This document shows, piece after piece, positions 47,026 through 57,891 of a stretch of 64,000 nt of DNA. The stretch's first letter is position 1. Each line of letters starts with the position of its first letter. The stretch is taken from contig JAAYNA010000107.1 of assembly GCA_012521105.1 (NCBI GenBank), forward strand, positions 124,001 through 188,000, written 5' to 3'. The translations under genes were made by a program, and so were the position numbers. The stretch is from Clostridiaceae bacterium. GTDB lineage: Bacteria; Bacillota; Clostridia; DSM-8532. Below the pieces are notes generated by a model. The model was not told where the DNA came from. It saw nothing but the letters and a program-made list of their open reading frames with translations, and did not search any database.

Positions 47026-48366
47026 ATGCCGGTTAAAGTGGGATGTATATCTCTTGGGTGTCCAAAAAACCTTGTGGACAGCGAAATAATGCTTGGAATG
47101 TTAAATAAAAATGATTATCAGATTACAATAGATTTGCAAAAAGCCGACGCCATTATAATAAATACATGCGCCTTTATAGGCGATGCTAAAGAAGAGGCCA
47201 TTGATGCAATACTAAGCGCATCTCTTTATAAAAAAACAGGAAATCTGAAAGCTCTGATTGTTACGGGCTGTTTGGCTCAGCGGTATAAAGATGAAATTAT
47301 CAGAGAAATTCCCGAAGTTGATGCTGTTGTTGGAACTGGTAATATTCATGAGATTCAAAGTGTAATCAAAGAGCATGTAACGGGCAGCGGCCAAAAAAGA
47401 CTTTTTGTAAATGATCCGAAAGATATTGACTATCTGGACAATATTAGAATGCTGTCTCAGACAGGTTCTTCCCAGTACCTTAAAATAGCTGAAGGATGCA
47501 GTAATCACTGTACATACTGCATTATTCCATATTTACGAGGCCCATATAGAAGCAGAACTTTGGAAAGTATTGTTTCTGAAGCCGAAAAGCTGGTTACAGC
47601 CGGGGCGCGGGAACTTATTCTTGTAGCACAGGATGTCAGTAAATACGGTGAAGACAGGTATGGTGAGTACAGGCTTGTAGAACTTATTAAAAAGTTATCC
47701 GCAATTGACGAGTTAAAATGGATTCGGCTGTTATACTGCTACCCTGAAAGAATAACTGATGAGCTTATTAACGAATTAAAGCATAATCCAAAACTTCTGA
47801 AATATCTGGATATACCAATACAGCATGCATCAGACAGGATACTTAAATCTATGGGAAGAAAAACAGGAAGGAAGGAACTTATTGAGCTCATAGAAAAACT
47901 CCGCTCAGAAATACCCGGGATCATTCTGAGAACAACTCTGATAACGGGTTTTCCCGGTGAAACTGACCGGGATTTTGAAATACTGAAGGATTTTATTATA
48001 GAATATCCTTTCGACAGACTGGGCGTGTTTGCATACTCCCGTGAAGAGGGCACTCCCGCAGCAAAAATGAAAAATCAGATAGAAGAGCGGGTAAAACAAC
48101 AGCGGAGGGAAGAAATCCTGTCAATTCAAAAAGATGCGGCCGGTTCTCTTATTGAAAAGAGATTGGGACAGGTTTTTGAGGTATTGGTTGAAGGTGTTGC
48201 AGATGACGGTATTTTTTATTATGGCCGATCCTATGGTGAGGCTCCTGAAATTGATCCGGTAATATACTTTACGTCAATTGAACCTTTGGAAACGGGTTCT
48301 TTTGTCAATGTCAGAATATTAAACGTAGAACAGATGGATCTTGTTGGAGAAGTTATTTTTAATTAG
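47026..48366 (+). CDS. rimO: ribosomal protein S12 methylthiotransferase RimO
   Basis: VGCISLGCPKNLVDSE, radical SAM CSNHCTYCIIP, TRAM-like C-terminus. Confidence 0.95.
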   Translation: MPVKVGCISLGCPKNLVDSEIMLGMLNKNDYQITIDLQKADAIIINTCAFIGDAKEEAIDAILSASLYKKTGNLKALIVTGCLAQRYKDEIIREIPEVDAVVGTGNIHEIQSVIKEHVTGSGQKRLFVNDPKDIDYLDNIRMLSQTGSSQYLKIAEGCSNHCTYCIIPYLRGPYRSRTLESIVSEAEKLVTAGARELILVAQDVSKYGEDRYGEYRLVELIKKLSAIDELKWIRLLYCYPERITDELINELKHNPKLLKYLDIPIQHASDRILKSMGRKTGRKELIELIEKLRSEIPGIILRTTLITGFPGETDRDFEILKDFIIEYPFDRLGVFAYSREEGTPAAKMKNQIEERVKQQRREEILSIQKDAAGSLIEKRLGQVFEVLVEGVADDGIFYYGRSYGEAPEIDPVIYFTSIEPLETGSFVNVRILNVEQMDLVGEVIFN

Positions 48367-48399
48367 TTTGAACATGACCAAAAAGAGAGGAGTATTATT

Positions 48400-48969
48400 A
48401 TGAATCTTCCCAATAAGCTTACTTTATTCAGAATTATATTGATACCTGTTTTTCTAATCTTACTTTTGCCTTTGTTTAATGAAAAATCATTTCTTCCGAT
48501 ATCATTGGATTTGGGCAGAATTATTGCCGCAATTGTGTTTGTGATAGCTTCATTTACCGATTACCTGGATGGTGCAATCGCGCGTAAAAGAAACTGTGTT
48601 ACCACCTTTGGCAAGTTTTTGGATCCAATTGCGGACAAGCTGCTGGTAACATCAGCATTAATGGCACTTATTCAATTGGGTGATATTTCTGCCTGGGCTG
48701 CAATCATTATAATTGCCCGGGAATTTATTGTTACAGGTGTACGAATCATTGCGGCAAATGATGGGGTTGTAATATCTGCAAGTAATTTGGGAAAAGCAAA
48801 GACATTTATCCAGATGCTGGCTATATTTTTTATTCTGCTGCGTGATTTCCCATTCTCTCTTATTACGAATATCCCTGTAGGGCAGACACTATTGTGGCTC
48901 GCGGTCATCCTGACCATTTACTCGGGATATGATTATTTGAAGGCAAATTGGGATAGAATTAAGAACTAG
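48400..48969 (+). CDS. pgsA: CDP-diacylglycerol--glycerol-3-phosphate 3-phosphatidyltransferase
   Basis: NLPNKLTLFRI, DYLDGAIARKRNCVTTFGKFLDPIADK. Confidence 0.95.
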   Translation: MNLPNKLTLFRIILIPVFLILLLPLFNEKSFLPISLDLGRIIAAIVFVIASFTDYLDGAIARKRNCVTTFGKFLDPIADKLLVTSALMALIQLGDISAWAAIIIIAREFIVTGVRIIAANDGVVISASNLGKAKTFIQMLAIFFILLRDFPFSLITNIPVGQTLLWLAVILTIYSGYDYLKANWDRIKN

Positions 48970-49076
48970 CAAATTATTTATAAATAAATTATTGCATTAT
49001 TGAATAAAATAGTATATACTCTTTATCGACAGGACATATTATCAGGTGATAAATCATAAAAAACTTCAGAAGCAGG

Positions 49077-49667
49077 GTGTTATCGTTGAATAAAAGTTCA
49101 AGAGCTAAAAAAGAAAGACATAAACGACTTTTAGAGATAATAAAGGAAGATCCGTTCATGACCGATGAGGATATTGCCGAATATCTTGAGGTTAGTGTCC
49201 CAACGGTTCGCCTGGACAGATTGGAACTTGGTATTCCTGAACTTCGGCAAAGAATTCGTGAAGTCGCTTCATTGAATCACCAAAAAGTAAGGGCTTTACA
49301 CGCTGATGAGATCGTTGGGGAAATTGTAGAAATAAAACTTGGTGAAAGCGGTATTTCAATATTAGATACAACAGATGAAATGGTATTTTCACAATCCAAA
49401 ATTGTACGCGGGCATTACATATATTCACTTGCCGAATCTCTGGCAATCGCCGTAATTGATGCAGAGGTTGCCCTTGTAGGAGTGGCTAATATTAAATACA
49501 AAATTCCCGTTTATGCGGGTTCGAAACTTATGGCAAAGGCAACAGTTAAAAGAGCCCGGAACAGAAGTTATATTGTGTGGGTGTTTATCTACCACAAGCG
49601 AAAAGAAGTATTCAGAGGAAAATTTATACTGGTATCTATTGAAGAGAATAAAACGGGTGAAAAATAA
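49077..49667 (+). CDS. fapR: fatty acid/phospholipid biosynthesis transcriptional regulator FapR
   Basis: HTH EDPFMTDEDIAEYLEVSVPTVRLDRLELGIPELRQR plus hotdog effector domain; adjacent plsX. Confidence 0.93.
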   Translation: MLSLNKSSRAKKERHKRLLEIIKEDPFMTDEDIAEYLEVSVPTVRLDRLELGIPELRQRIREVASLNHQKVRALHADEIVGEIVEIKLGESGISILDTTDEMVFSQSKIVRGHYIYSLAESLAIAVIDAEVALVGVANIKYKIPVYAGSKLMAKATVKRARNRSYIVWVFIYHKRKEVFRGKFILVSIEENKTGEK

Positions 49668-49719
49668 GAGTATTGCATAAGTCTACAAATAAACCAACTT
49701 AGGAAGGGCTGAGTGGGAA

Positions 49720-50718
49720 ATGAAAATCATGGTAGACGCAATGGGTGGGGATAATGCACCCGAAGAAATAGTAAAAGGCTGTATAGAAGCGGTGAAAATA
49801 AAGGATGGTTTTGACATTGAGCTTATTGGTGTGGAAGATGAAATTAAAAAATATTTGGATAAATATAACTGCAACAGCAGCCGTATTTTAATAACCCATG
49901 CTCCGGAAGTTATATATAACGACGACAAACCTACAGAGGCTATACGTCATAAAAAGAATTCGTCGATGGTAACAGGGCTTAAGAAAATACGGGAAAATGA
50001 AGGGGAAATTTTTATCTCAGCAGGCAGCACAGGTGCGTTACTGGCAGGAACACTGCTTGTAGCAGGTAAAATAGAGGGTGTTTTAAGACCAGCACTTGCT
50101 CCAATCGTACCGTCAATTTCAGGAGGTACAATGATAGTGGATGCAGGAATGAACACCCAGTGCAGACCATTGAACTACGTCCAGTTTGCCATTATGGGTA
50201 CTGTGTACATGCAGGAGGTTTTAAGAAAGAAAAACCCAAGGGTTGGACTTGTAAACGTAGGAACGGAAGATGAAAAGGGAAATGATACTTTAAGGGAAGC
50301 TCTGTCTATGCTGAAGGAATGCGACATAAATTTTATAGGAAATATTGAGGGCAGGGATATTGCTGAAGGTAAGGTTGATGTAGCTGTTTGTGATGGGTTT
50401 ACCGGTAATGCAATGCTGAAAATGATGGAGGGTACAGGCAAATACTTCTTCCATAATATGAAAAGAATTTTTAACAGCAGCTTATTTTCAAAAATATCTG
50501 CTTTTTTGATAAAAGCTCATTTGAAAAATCTAAAAGACAGCGTTGATCCCGAAATAGCAGGAGGTACCCCAATTCTGGGAGCCAACGGGTTGATATATAA
50601 ATGCCATGGCAACAGCAGTGCAAAGGCAATACAAAACACTGTAATAAATGCATACAGTATTTCAAACACCGGGTTTATCGACGTGATTAAGAGAAGAATC
50701 GTAAGTATGGAGGTTTGA
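49720..50718 (+). CDS. plsX: phosphate acyltransferase PlsX
   Basis: MKIMVDAMGGDNAPEEIVKG. Confidence 0.97.
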   Translation: MKIMVDAMGGDNAPEEIVKGCIEAVKIKDGFDIELIGVEDEIKKYLDKYNCNSSRILITHAPEVIYNDDKPTEAIRHKKNSSMVTGLKKIRENEGEIFISAGSTGALLAGTLLVAGKIEGVLRPALAPIVPSISGGTMIVDAGMNTQCRPLNYVQFAIMGTVYMQEVLRKKNPRVGLVNVGTEDEKGNDTLREALSMLKECDINFIGNIEGRDIAEGKVDVAVCDGFTGNAMLKMMEGTGKYFFHNMKRIFNSSLFSKISAFLIKAHLKNLKDSVDPEIAGGTPILGANGLIYKCHGNSSAKAIQNTVINAYSISNTGFIDVIKRRIVSMEV

Positions 50719-50722
50719 ATTC

Positions 50723-51715
50723 ATGGTTGATTTTGGGGTTGGCATCCTTGGTACAGGTAAATATCTTCCAGACAAGATTCTTACTAATGGTGATCTTGAA
50801 AAAATGGTTGATACATCAGATGAATGGATAGTAAGGCGAACTGGAATGAAAAAAAGGCATCTTCTTGATGATAACACTCCATCGTATATGATGGGTGCAG
50901 AAGCAGCAAGGCTTGCAATTGAGGATGCTAGTTTGACACCTATGGATATAGATTTAATTATTGTTTCAACAGAAACACCTGATTATCTTACTCCATCGAT
51001 GTCATGTTTAATTCAAAAAGATATAAATGCTGAAAACGCAGCAGCTTTTGATGTAAACGCAGCATGCACGGGGTTTGTATATGCATTAACAATTGCCCGG
51101 CAGTTCATTCAGACAGGTTATTACAATCATATTTTAATCGTTGCAAATGAAGGGCTAAGTCGTATTGTAGACTGGGAAAGCAGGAATACCTGTGTTTTGT
51201 TCGGTGATGCAGCAGGTGCTGTGGTTTTGGGGAAAGTGGACAAAGAGTATGGTATCAGGGAAAGTTACCTTGCTTCCTTTGGTAATCTTGGACATAACCT
51301 GACAATTCCCTGTTGCTATATTTCTGAAGAAGACAGGCAAAAAAGAGGTGCAGGAAAAGAGCGGGTTATATGGCAGGATGGCAGCGAGGTTTTTACATTT
51401 GCTGTCAGATCAATGGCCGAATGTGTAAAAACAGTTGTTGAAAAAGCCAATATTACGATAGAAGATGTTGATCTGATAATACCTCATCAGGCAAACCTGA
51501 GAATAATCAACGGAGCAGCAAAAAGACTGGGCGTTGAAGATGATAAAATATCTGTTATATTACAGGAAACAGGTAATATATCATCTGCTTCGGTTCCCGT
51601 TGCACTGGATATGGAAAATAAAAAAGGCAGATTAAAAAAGGGAGATACAGTAGTCCTTGTTGCTTTTGGCGGAGGGCTTACCTGTGGTTCCATTCTTTTA
51701 ACATGGGGAAAATAG
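50723..51715 (+). CDS. fabH: beta-ketoacyl-ACP synthase III
   Basis: DINAACTGFVYAL-type Cys motif (FDVNAACTGFVYALTIA), HQAN. Confidence 0.96.
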   Translation: MVDFGVGILGTGKYLPDKILTNGDLEKMVDTSDEWIVRRTGMKKRHLLDDNTPSYMMGAEAARLAIEDASLTPMDIDLIIVSTETPDYLTPSMSCLIQKDINAENAAAFDVNAACTGFVYALTIARQFIQTGYYNHILIVANEGLSRIVDWESRNTCVLFGDAAGAVVLGKVDKEYGIRESYLASFGNLGHNLTIPCCYISEEDRQKRGAGKERVIWQDGSEVFTFAVRSMAECVKTVVEKANITIEDVDLIIPHQANLRIINGAAKRLGVEDDKISVILQETGNISSASVPVALDMENKKGRLKKGDTVVLVAFGGGLTCGSILLTWGK

Positions 51716-51737
51716 CTTTTTATTGCGGAGGTATGTA

Positions 51738-52670
51738 ATGAGTAAAATAGCATTTGTTTTTCCAGGACAGGGAGCTCAGTATGTTGGGATGGCTAAGGAA
51801 ATATGCAGCCAATACCCCGAATCGATGGCAATTTTTCGTGAAGCTTCGGAGGCTCTTGGTATTGATGTTGAAAATATGGTGTTTAACGGTGATGAAGATA
51901 CTTTAAAAATAACCGAAAATACTCAGCCGGCTATTGTCACAGCAAGTATTGCCTGCCTGCAACCCCTTCTGAAAGAGGGTATAAAAGCTAGTTTTACTGC
52001 AGGCTTAAGTCTTGGGGAATATGCCGCCCATGTATACTCGGGAACTTTCACGTTCCAGGACGCAGTCAGGCTTTTAAGAAAACGCGGAAAGTTTATGCAG
52101 GAGGCAGTTCCTGTTGGTGTGGGTTCCATGACAGCTATAATCGGGCTTTCAAGAGAACAGGTTTTAAATGCATGTGCTTTAGCAAAAGAAGAGGGTGTTG
52201 TTGAACCTGCCAACTTTAATTGCCCGGGTCAAATAGTAATTTCGGGAGAGGTAAAGGCTGTTGAAAGAGCTTCATCCATCGCTCTGGAACTGGGGGCGAA
52301 AAGGGCTTTGCCTTTGGCTGTAAGTGCTCCATTCCATTGCAGTCTTCTGGTTTCTGCCGGCGAAAAATTAAAAGCCGAACTGGATAAAGTTGAAGTACAT
52401 GAAATGAAAGTACCTGTTGTTGCAAATGTTAACGGTGAAATTGTACCTTCTGTCGACTACGTCAGAGATTCATTATATAAGCAGGTGTCAAATCCTGTTC
52501 TGTGGGAAGATTGCGTAAGAACAATGATTGGAAAAGGTGTGGATACCTTCATTGAAATTGGTCCCGGAAAAGTGCTTAGCGGGTTCATAAGAAAAACTGA
52601 CAAAAATGTAAGGTCGCTTAATGTGGAAGATATGGCCTCCCTTGAAAATACATTGCGTGAATTGTCCTAA
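51738..52670 (+). CDS. fabD: malonyl-CoA:ACP transacylase
   Basis: VFPGQGAQYVGM, AGLSLGEYAAH. Confidence 0.96.
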   Translation: MSKIAFVFPGQGAQYVGMAKEICSQYPESMAIFREASEALGIDVENMVFNGDEDTLKITENTQPAIVTASIACLQPLLKEGIKASFTAGLSLGEYAAHVYSGTFTFQDAVRLLRKRGKFMQEAVPVGVGSMTAIIGLSREQVLNACALAKEEGVVEPANFNCPGQIVISGEVKAVERASSIALELGAKRALPLAVSAPFHCSLLVSAGEKLKAELDKVEVHEMKVPVVANVNGEIVPSVDYVRDSLYKQVSNPVLWEDCVRTMIGKGVDTFIEIGPGKVLSGFIRKTDKNVRSLNVEDMASLENTLRELS

Positions 52671-52733
52671 GCCTTTAAACATAAGCGAATATATTATTTA
52701 AAAGTATATGCTGTTAAAAGGGGTGGTACCGAA

Positions 52734-53471
52734 ATGAACTTTACAGGAAAAACTGTTATTGTTACCGGAGCGAGCAGAGGTATTGGAAGAGCAATAGCTG
52801 AAAAGTTTGCACAACTTGGGGCTAACGTTGTAATTAACGGTACTTCGAAAACCATTTTTGACACCAAAAAAGCCTTTATTGAAAATGGCTATTGTGTTAA
52901 GGCTTTTGAAGGTGATATAAGCGTTGCAGAAAATGCGAAGGCTCTCATAGACTTTGCTGTAGAAAACTTTGGTACAGTTGACGTTTTGGTTAATAATGCA
53001 GGCATAACCAGGGATGAATTGCTGGTTAGGATGAGCGGCGAAGATTGGGATAATGTTCTTGACGTCAATCTGAAAAGTGCATTTTTATGTACGAAAGCTG
53101 TAGCAAGAATTATGATGAAAAAAAGACAGGGGGCAATTATTAATATTTCCTCTGTAGTAGGAGTAACTGGAAATGCAGGGCAGGCTAATTACTCGGCATC
53201 AAAAGCCGGTTTAATAGGTTTTACAAAATCTGTTGCCAAAGAACTTGGTTCGCGGGGGATTACATGTAATGCTGTAGCTCCCGGGTTTATCGAAACCGAT
53301 ATGACAAGTCAGTTATCCGATGATATTATGGAAAAGTTCCTTACTGCAATTCCATTAAGAAGGGCCGGGACTCCTTCTGAAGTGGCTGATGCAGTTTGTT
53401 TCCTGGCATCGGATTTAGCAAAATATATTACAGGGCAAGTAATCCATATTGACGGTGGAATGGTTATGTAA
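52734..53471 (+). CDS. fabG: 3-oxoacyl-ACP reductase
   Basis: VTGASRGIGRAIAEKFA, YSASKAGLIGFTKS. Confidence 0.96.
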   Translation: MNFTGKTVIVTGASRGIGRAIAEKFAQLGANVVINGTSKTIFDTKKAFIENGYCVKAFEGDISVAENAKALIDFAVENFGTVDVLVNNAGITRDELLVRMSGEDWDNVLDVNLKSAFLCTKAVARIMMKKRQGAIINISSVVGVTGNAGQANYSASKAGLIGFTKSVAKELGSRGITCNAVAPGFIETDMTSQLSDDIMEKFLTAIPLRRAGTPSEVADAVCFLASDLAKYITGQVIHIDGGMVM

Positions 53472-53533
53472 TATTATCTTAGTTGAAAGAAATACTATAG
53501 CATATGATTCCTGTCTGGAAGGGGGTGAAGAGT

Positions 53534-53761
53534 GTGGTATTTGATAAAGTTAAGGAAATCATTGTAGATCAGCTTGGTGTTGAAGAAAGCGAGGTAACAA
53601 TGGAAGCCTCCTTCATCGATGATTTAGGGGCTGACTCACTTGATATTGTGGAATTAATTATGGCCTTGGAAGAAGAATTTGACCTGGAAATACCAGACAA
53701 GGAAGCTGAGAAAATTACAACAGTAGGAGATGCTGTGGAATATATAAAAGCGCACTCCTGA
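53534..53761 (+). CDS. acpP: acyl carrier protein
   Basis: [24 protein letters not shown] start 53534. Confidence 0.95.
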   Translation: MVFDKVKEIIVDQLGVEESEVTMEASFIDDLGADSLDIVELIMALEEEFDLEIPDKEAEKITTVGDAVEYIKAHS

Positions 53762-53773
53762 TTACAGTTGAAT

Positions 53774-53806
53774 AAAAAAAGTCCCACAATTGTGGGACTT
53801 TTTTTA
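53774..53806 (+). terminator. terminator between acpP and fabF
   Basis: AAAAAAAGTCCCACAATTGTGGGACTTTTTTT, perfect palindrome. Confidence 0.85.
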
Positions 53807-53873
53807 TAACATGAATTTATTAATGAAATCTCAGAACTCCAATTATTTTATGAAGTTTAGGGAGGATGTTGAA

Positions 53874-55109
53874 ATGGCAAGACGGGTAGTTATAACAGGA
53901 ACAGGTGTAATACATGCTCTTGGAAAAGATACTGATACATTCTGGAAAGCAATAAAAGAAGGAAAAAACGGAATATCAAAAGTAACAAAATTTGACTGCA
54001 GCAAGATAGAAACCAAGGTTGCCTCTGAAATTACAGATTTTGACCCAACCTTATATATGGATAAAAAGGAAGCAAAAAGAATGGATCAATTTACACAGTA
54101 TGCAGTAGCAGCTACATCTTTGGCAATGGAAGAAGCCGGCCTTGATATTTCGAAAGAAGATCCTTTTCGGATTGGCGTTCTGATTGGGTCGGGAATAGGC
54201 GGCATACAGACACTTGAAGATCAAAAACAGACTCTTCTGGAAAAAGGTCCTTCCCGGGTAAGTCCATTCTTTGTGCCGATGATGATTGCAAACATGGCGT
54301 CGGGACAAGTGGCTATAAAATATGGTATTTGCGGCTACAACGAATGTGTAACAACTGCATGCGCTACAGCTAACAATGCTATAGGTGATGCTTTTCACGT
54401 TATCAGAAATGGCCTTGCTGATGTAATGATTACAGGTGGTGCGGAAGCTGCTTTAACACAGTTATCTTTTGCCGGGTTTGCTTCAGCAAAGGCAATGGCA
54501 ACCGATCCTAACCCTGAAACAGCATGCAGGCCTTTTGATAAGGACCGTAATGGTTTTGTTATGGGCGAAGGGGCTGGAATACTTATTATTGAAGAACTTG
54601 AACATGCTTTAAACAGAGGAGCAAATATTATAGCAGAAATTGTAGGGTATGGATGTACATGCGATGCCTATCACGTTACAGCACCCCATCCTGAAGGTAT
54701 TGGCGGAATAAAGGCCATGCAGTTTGCTTTGGAAGATGCCGGTGTAAAACCAGAAGATATTGACTATATTAACGCCCATGGAACATCTACCCCATTGAAT
54801 GATCCGTCCGAGACCAACGTAATAAAGAAGGTTTTTGGCGATCATGCTTATAAACTGGCTGTCAGTTCAACGAAATCCATGACAGGGCATTTATTAGGCG
54901 CAGCCGGAGGTGTTGAAGCAATTATTACAGCAATGGCCTTAAAGGAAGGTTTTCTCCCGGCCACGATACATTTGGATAATCCGGATGAAGAATGTGATTT
55001 GGATTATGTGCCTAATAAGGGTAGAAAAAAAGATATTCGCTTTGCATTATCCAATGCTTTGGGCTTTGGAGGGCACAATGCAGTTATAGTGCTGAAGAAA
55101 TATGAGTAA
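53874..55109 (+). CDS. fabF: beta-ketoacyl-ACP synthase II
   Basis: [49 protein letters not shown]-like motif; ATG 53874. Confidence 0.96.
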   Translation: MARRVVITGTGVIHALGKDTDTFWKAIKEGKNGISKVTKFDCSKIETKVASEITDFDPTLYMDKKEAKRMDQFTQYAVAATSLAMEEAGLDISKEDPFRIGVLIGSGIGGIQTLEDQKQTLLEKGPSRVSPFFVPMMIANMASGQVAIKYGICGYNECVTTACATANNAIGDAFHVIRNGLADVMITGGAEAALTQLSFAGFASAKAMATDPNPETACRPFDKDRNGFVMGEGAGILIIEELEHALNRGANIIAEIVGYGCTCDAYHVTAPHPEGIGGIKAMQFALEDAGVKPEDIDYINAHGTSTPLNDPSETNVIKKVFGDHAYKLAVSSTKSMTGHLLGAAGGVEAIITAMALKEGFLPATIHLDNPDEECDLDYVPNKGRKKDIRFALSNALGFGGHNAVIVLKKYE

Positions 55110-55193
55110 ATAGAGAATATAAGGCTCGGCACAGTGAATTTTAAAATAATCTGTGGCGGGCTTTCAGTTTATTCTTAAGAGGAGGGTATAGAC

Positions 55194-55913
55194 TTGAATA
55201 ATATTGATTTGGAACGGATTAACCAGCTTGAAAACAACATTGGTTATGTTTATAAAGATAAAAGCAAAGCATTTCAGGCTATCACTCACAGTTCCTATGC
55301 TTATGAACACCGCCATGAAGGACTAAGCAGCAATGAACGCCTTGAGTTCCTGGGCGACTCGGTTCTGAATTTTTTAATAACAAAAAAGCTGTTTAAAGAA
55401 GTTTCCGACATGCCTGAAGGTGAAATGTCCAAACTAAGGGCTTCAGTCGTATCAGAGGCATCTTTATCCCAAAGTGCAAAAAAATTAAATGTTGGTGAGG
55501 TCCTGCTGCTTGGAAAAGGCGAAGAAATAATGGGTGGCAGAAAACGTCCGTCCATACTTGCAGATGCCGTGGAAGCAATAATAGGCAGTATTTATCTCGA
55601 TAGGGGTTTAGAAGCAGCAGATGAGTTTGTTAGTCGTTTTCTTAAAGAAAATTTTGAAAAAGCTATAAAGGGCACTCTCTTCTGTGATTATAAAACAAAA
55701 CTTCAGGAAGAGGTACAAAAAGGCAATAATCACAGCATTAAATATACGGTTATTGCAGAAAGTGGCCCTGATCATGACAAGGTATTTACTGTAGCAGTAT
55801 TTGTTAATGGCGAACAACTGGGTCAGGGAACAGGAAAAACAAAAAAGGAAGCAGAGCAGAAAGCAGCAGGAGACGCACTTAACAGACTTAAGGCAGAGGA
55901 TATGGAGTTATGA
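55194..55913 (+). CDS. rnc: ribonuclease III
   Basis: NERLEFLGDSVLNF; C-terminal dsRBD. Confidence 0.97.
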   Translation: MNNIDLERINQLENNIGYVYKDKSKAFQAITHSSYAYEHRHEGLSSNERLEFLGDSVLNFLITKKLFKEVSDMPEGEMSKLRASVVSEASLSQSAKKLNVGEVLLLGKGEEIMGGRKRPSILADAVEAIIGSIYLDRGLEAADEFVSRFLKENFEKAIKGTLFCDYKTKLQEEVQKGNNHSIKYTVIAESGPDHDKVFTVAVFVNGEQLGQGTGKTKKEAEQKAAGDALNRLKAEDMEL

Positions 55914-56926
55914 GTAAACATATAAATATCCCTGTTTTTATACCCCATGAAGGTTGCCCCAATGATTGCATTTTTTGCAATCAAAGGAAAATAAGCGGTC
56001 ATCTTCATGCTCCTTCGGAAGCAGAAATGAGGGAGATTGTAGAAAGGCATCTTAAAACTGCTAATCCGGATGACTATTGTGAAATCGCCTTCTTTGGCGG
56101 AAGTTTTACAGGGATTTCTAAAGTTGTGCAGAAAAAATATCTGAATATTGCCCAGGAATATGTATCAATGGGTAAGGTAAAGGGCATCAGGTTATCGACG
56201 AGGCCCGATTACATTAACGCAGATATATTAACACTTTTGAAAGAATACTCTGTTAAAGTTATAGAACTGGGTATTCAGAGCCTGGATGAAGAAGTACTAA
56301 GAAAAAGCCTTAGAAATTATCGACCTGAGGAGGCAATATCAGCCTGCCAAATGATAAAGGAGTATGGCTTTTCTTTGGGAGTGCAAACAATGATTGGGCT
56401 TCCCGGTGATACGCTGGAAAGAAGCATAGATACAGCAAAAAGGCTTATCGAGCTTAAACCTGATATGGTGCGTATTTATCCAACGCTTGTAATTAAAGAA
56501 ACAGCCCTTGCTGAGGAATATATAAATAACAGATATACGCCATTGTTGCTGGAAGATGCGGTTTTATGGTGCAGCATTTTAGTACCGTTGTATGAAGAGG
56601 CAAATGTAAGGGTTTTAAGGATTGGACTTCAAAATACGGATGAGCTGACAGAAGAAAATGAGGTTATTGCGGGGCCTGCACATCCTGCTTTCGGTGCCCT
56701 TGTTTACTCGAAAATATGGCTTAACCGAATTACAAAAAAGCTTGAAAACACTGATATTAGCAAAAAAAGGCTCACAATTCACGTAGCACCTTCACAGGTG
56801 TCGCTTGTTATAGGCCAGAACAAACAGAACATTAAGTATTTAAAGAGTAATTACCAATTTTCGGATATAAGAGTGGTTGGGGATGGAAACTCACCAAAAT
56901 ACTTTACTCTTGAATTCCGGGAATAA
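55910..56926 (+). CDS. radical SAM protein (Elp3-like)
   Basis: IFIPHEGCPNDCIFCNQRKISG, FFGGSFTGI, STRPDYI. Confidence 0.88.
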   Translation: MSKHINIPVFIPHEGCPNDCIFCNQRKISGHLHAPSEAEMREIVERHLKTANPDDYCEIAFFGGSFTGISKVVQKKYLNIAQEYVSMGKVKGIRLSTRPDYINADILTLLKEYSVKVIELGIQSLDEEVLRKSLRNYRPEEAISACQMIKEYGFSLGVQTMIGLPGDTLERSIDTAKRLIELKPDMVRIYPTLVIKETALAEEYINNRYTPLLLEDAVLWCSILVPLYEEANVRVLRIGLQNTDELTEENEVIAGPAHPAFGALVYSKIWLNRITKKLENTDISKKRLTIHVAPSQVSLVIGQNKQNIKYLKSNYQFSDIRVVGDGNSPKYFTLEFRE

Positions 56927-56953
56927 AATTCCAGGCTGTCAAATAAACGCATC

Positions 56954-57799
56954 TTATATTTCAGTGAATCTGCCACCAGATGCATATGCAATTGCAGCTC
57001 CCAGTGCCGTGGCGAATTCAGCATGTTCAGGTACATGGAACCTTACCGGATGAATTTTTGTAAGGCCATCAAATATTTCACGTGATTGGGGAACATTTGT
57101 GAGGTTCCCTGTTAAAACAATGTCTTCCGTGCCATCAATACGTGCAGCAAAAATGGACAGTACGCCAATTGTCTGAAATACCAAATTAATAATTCCAAGG
57201 GCAATATCTGTTTTTGTGGCAAGATCGCTGATCTTTCCAAAATTGGAGGCTGTTGATTCTGCAGGAAGGCCGATAATTTTCTCACTTGTAATATCCTTAA
57301 TGAACAAGTCAACATTTGCCAGGTTTCCATCCCTGGCCATTTCAATCAGGTCTTCAAAATGCCGGATATTAAGCATCCTGTTTGATAAACCCAGTAAAGT
57401 GCCGCCTCCGACACCTGTTCCACCAAGATGTTCTACATTTCGGTTTTTTTCTGCCTTTACAAAGGCGGTACCCGTTCCCATGCTTACAATGATTGCCTTT
57501 GAAATATCCGACAGAAAAAGGCCACCCATGCCGATAGCATAGAATTCCTCTACCTTCCCGGTGGGAATTTGGTAGATGCGTTCTTTTACATATGACGAAC
57601 CCACACCTGTGACCATAACAAAAGAAATGTCCGACAATTGCAACCTGTTTTCGTTAATAAACTTACCAAATGCTCCGTACAGTGAGGAAATTGGGTCGGT
57701 TGCCCTGACCAGCATTGGGCTGATCATTTTATTATCAAAAAACCCGGTTATTTTTGTTGTACTTCCTCCAATATCAATTCCAAGGATCATATAATCCAA
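56954..57799 (-). CDS. coaW: type II pantothenate kinase
   Basis: MILGIDIGGSTTKITGF, GTGVGGGTLLGLS. Confidence 0.88.
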   Translation of the reverse strand: MDYMILGIDIGGSTTKITGFFDNKMISPMLVRATDPISSLYGAFGKFINENRLQLSDISFVMVTGVGSSYVKERIYQIPTGKVEEFYAIGMGGLFLSDISKAIIVSMGTGTAFVKAEKNRNVEHLGGTGVGGGTLLGLSNRMLNIRHFEDLIEMARDGNLANVDLFIKDITSEKIIGLPAESTASNFGKISDLATKTDIALGIINLVFQTIGVLSIFAARIDGTEDIVLTGNLTNVPQSREIFDGLTKIHPVRFHVPEHAEFATALGAAIAYASGGRFTEI

Positions 57800-57891
57800 C
57801 TCCTGCTTTTTTATTAATTATTATTAGCCATGTGAAAAAGTATTCACCCGGCTAATAAATTTAAATACGCTGACAATAAGTATTTTTTCAG

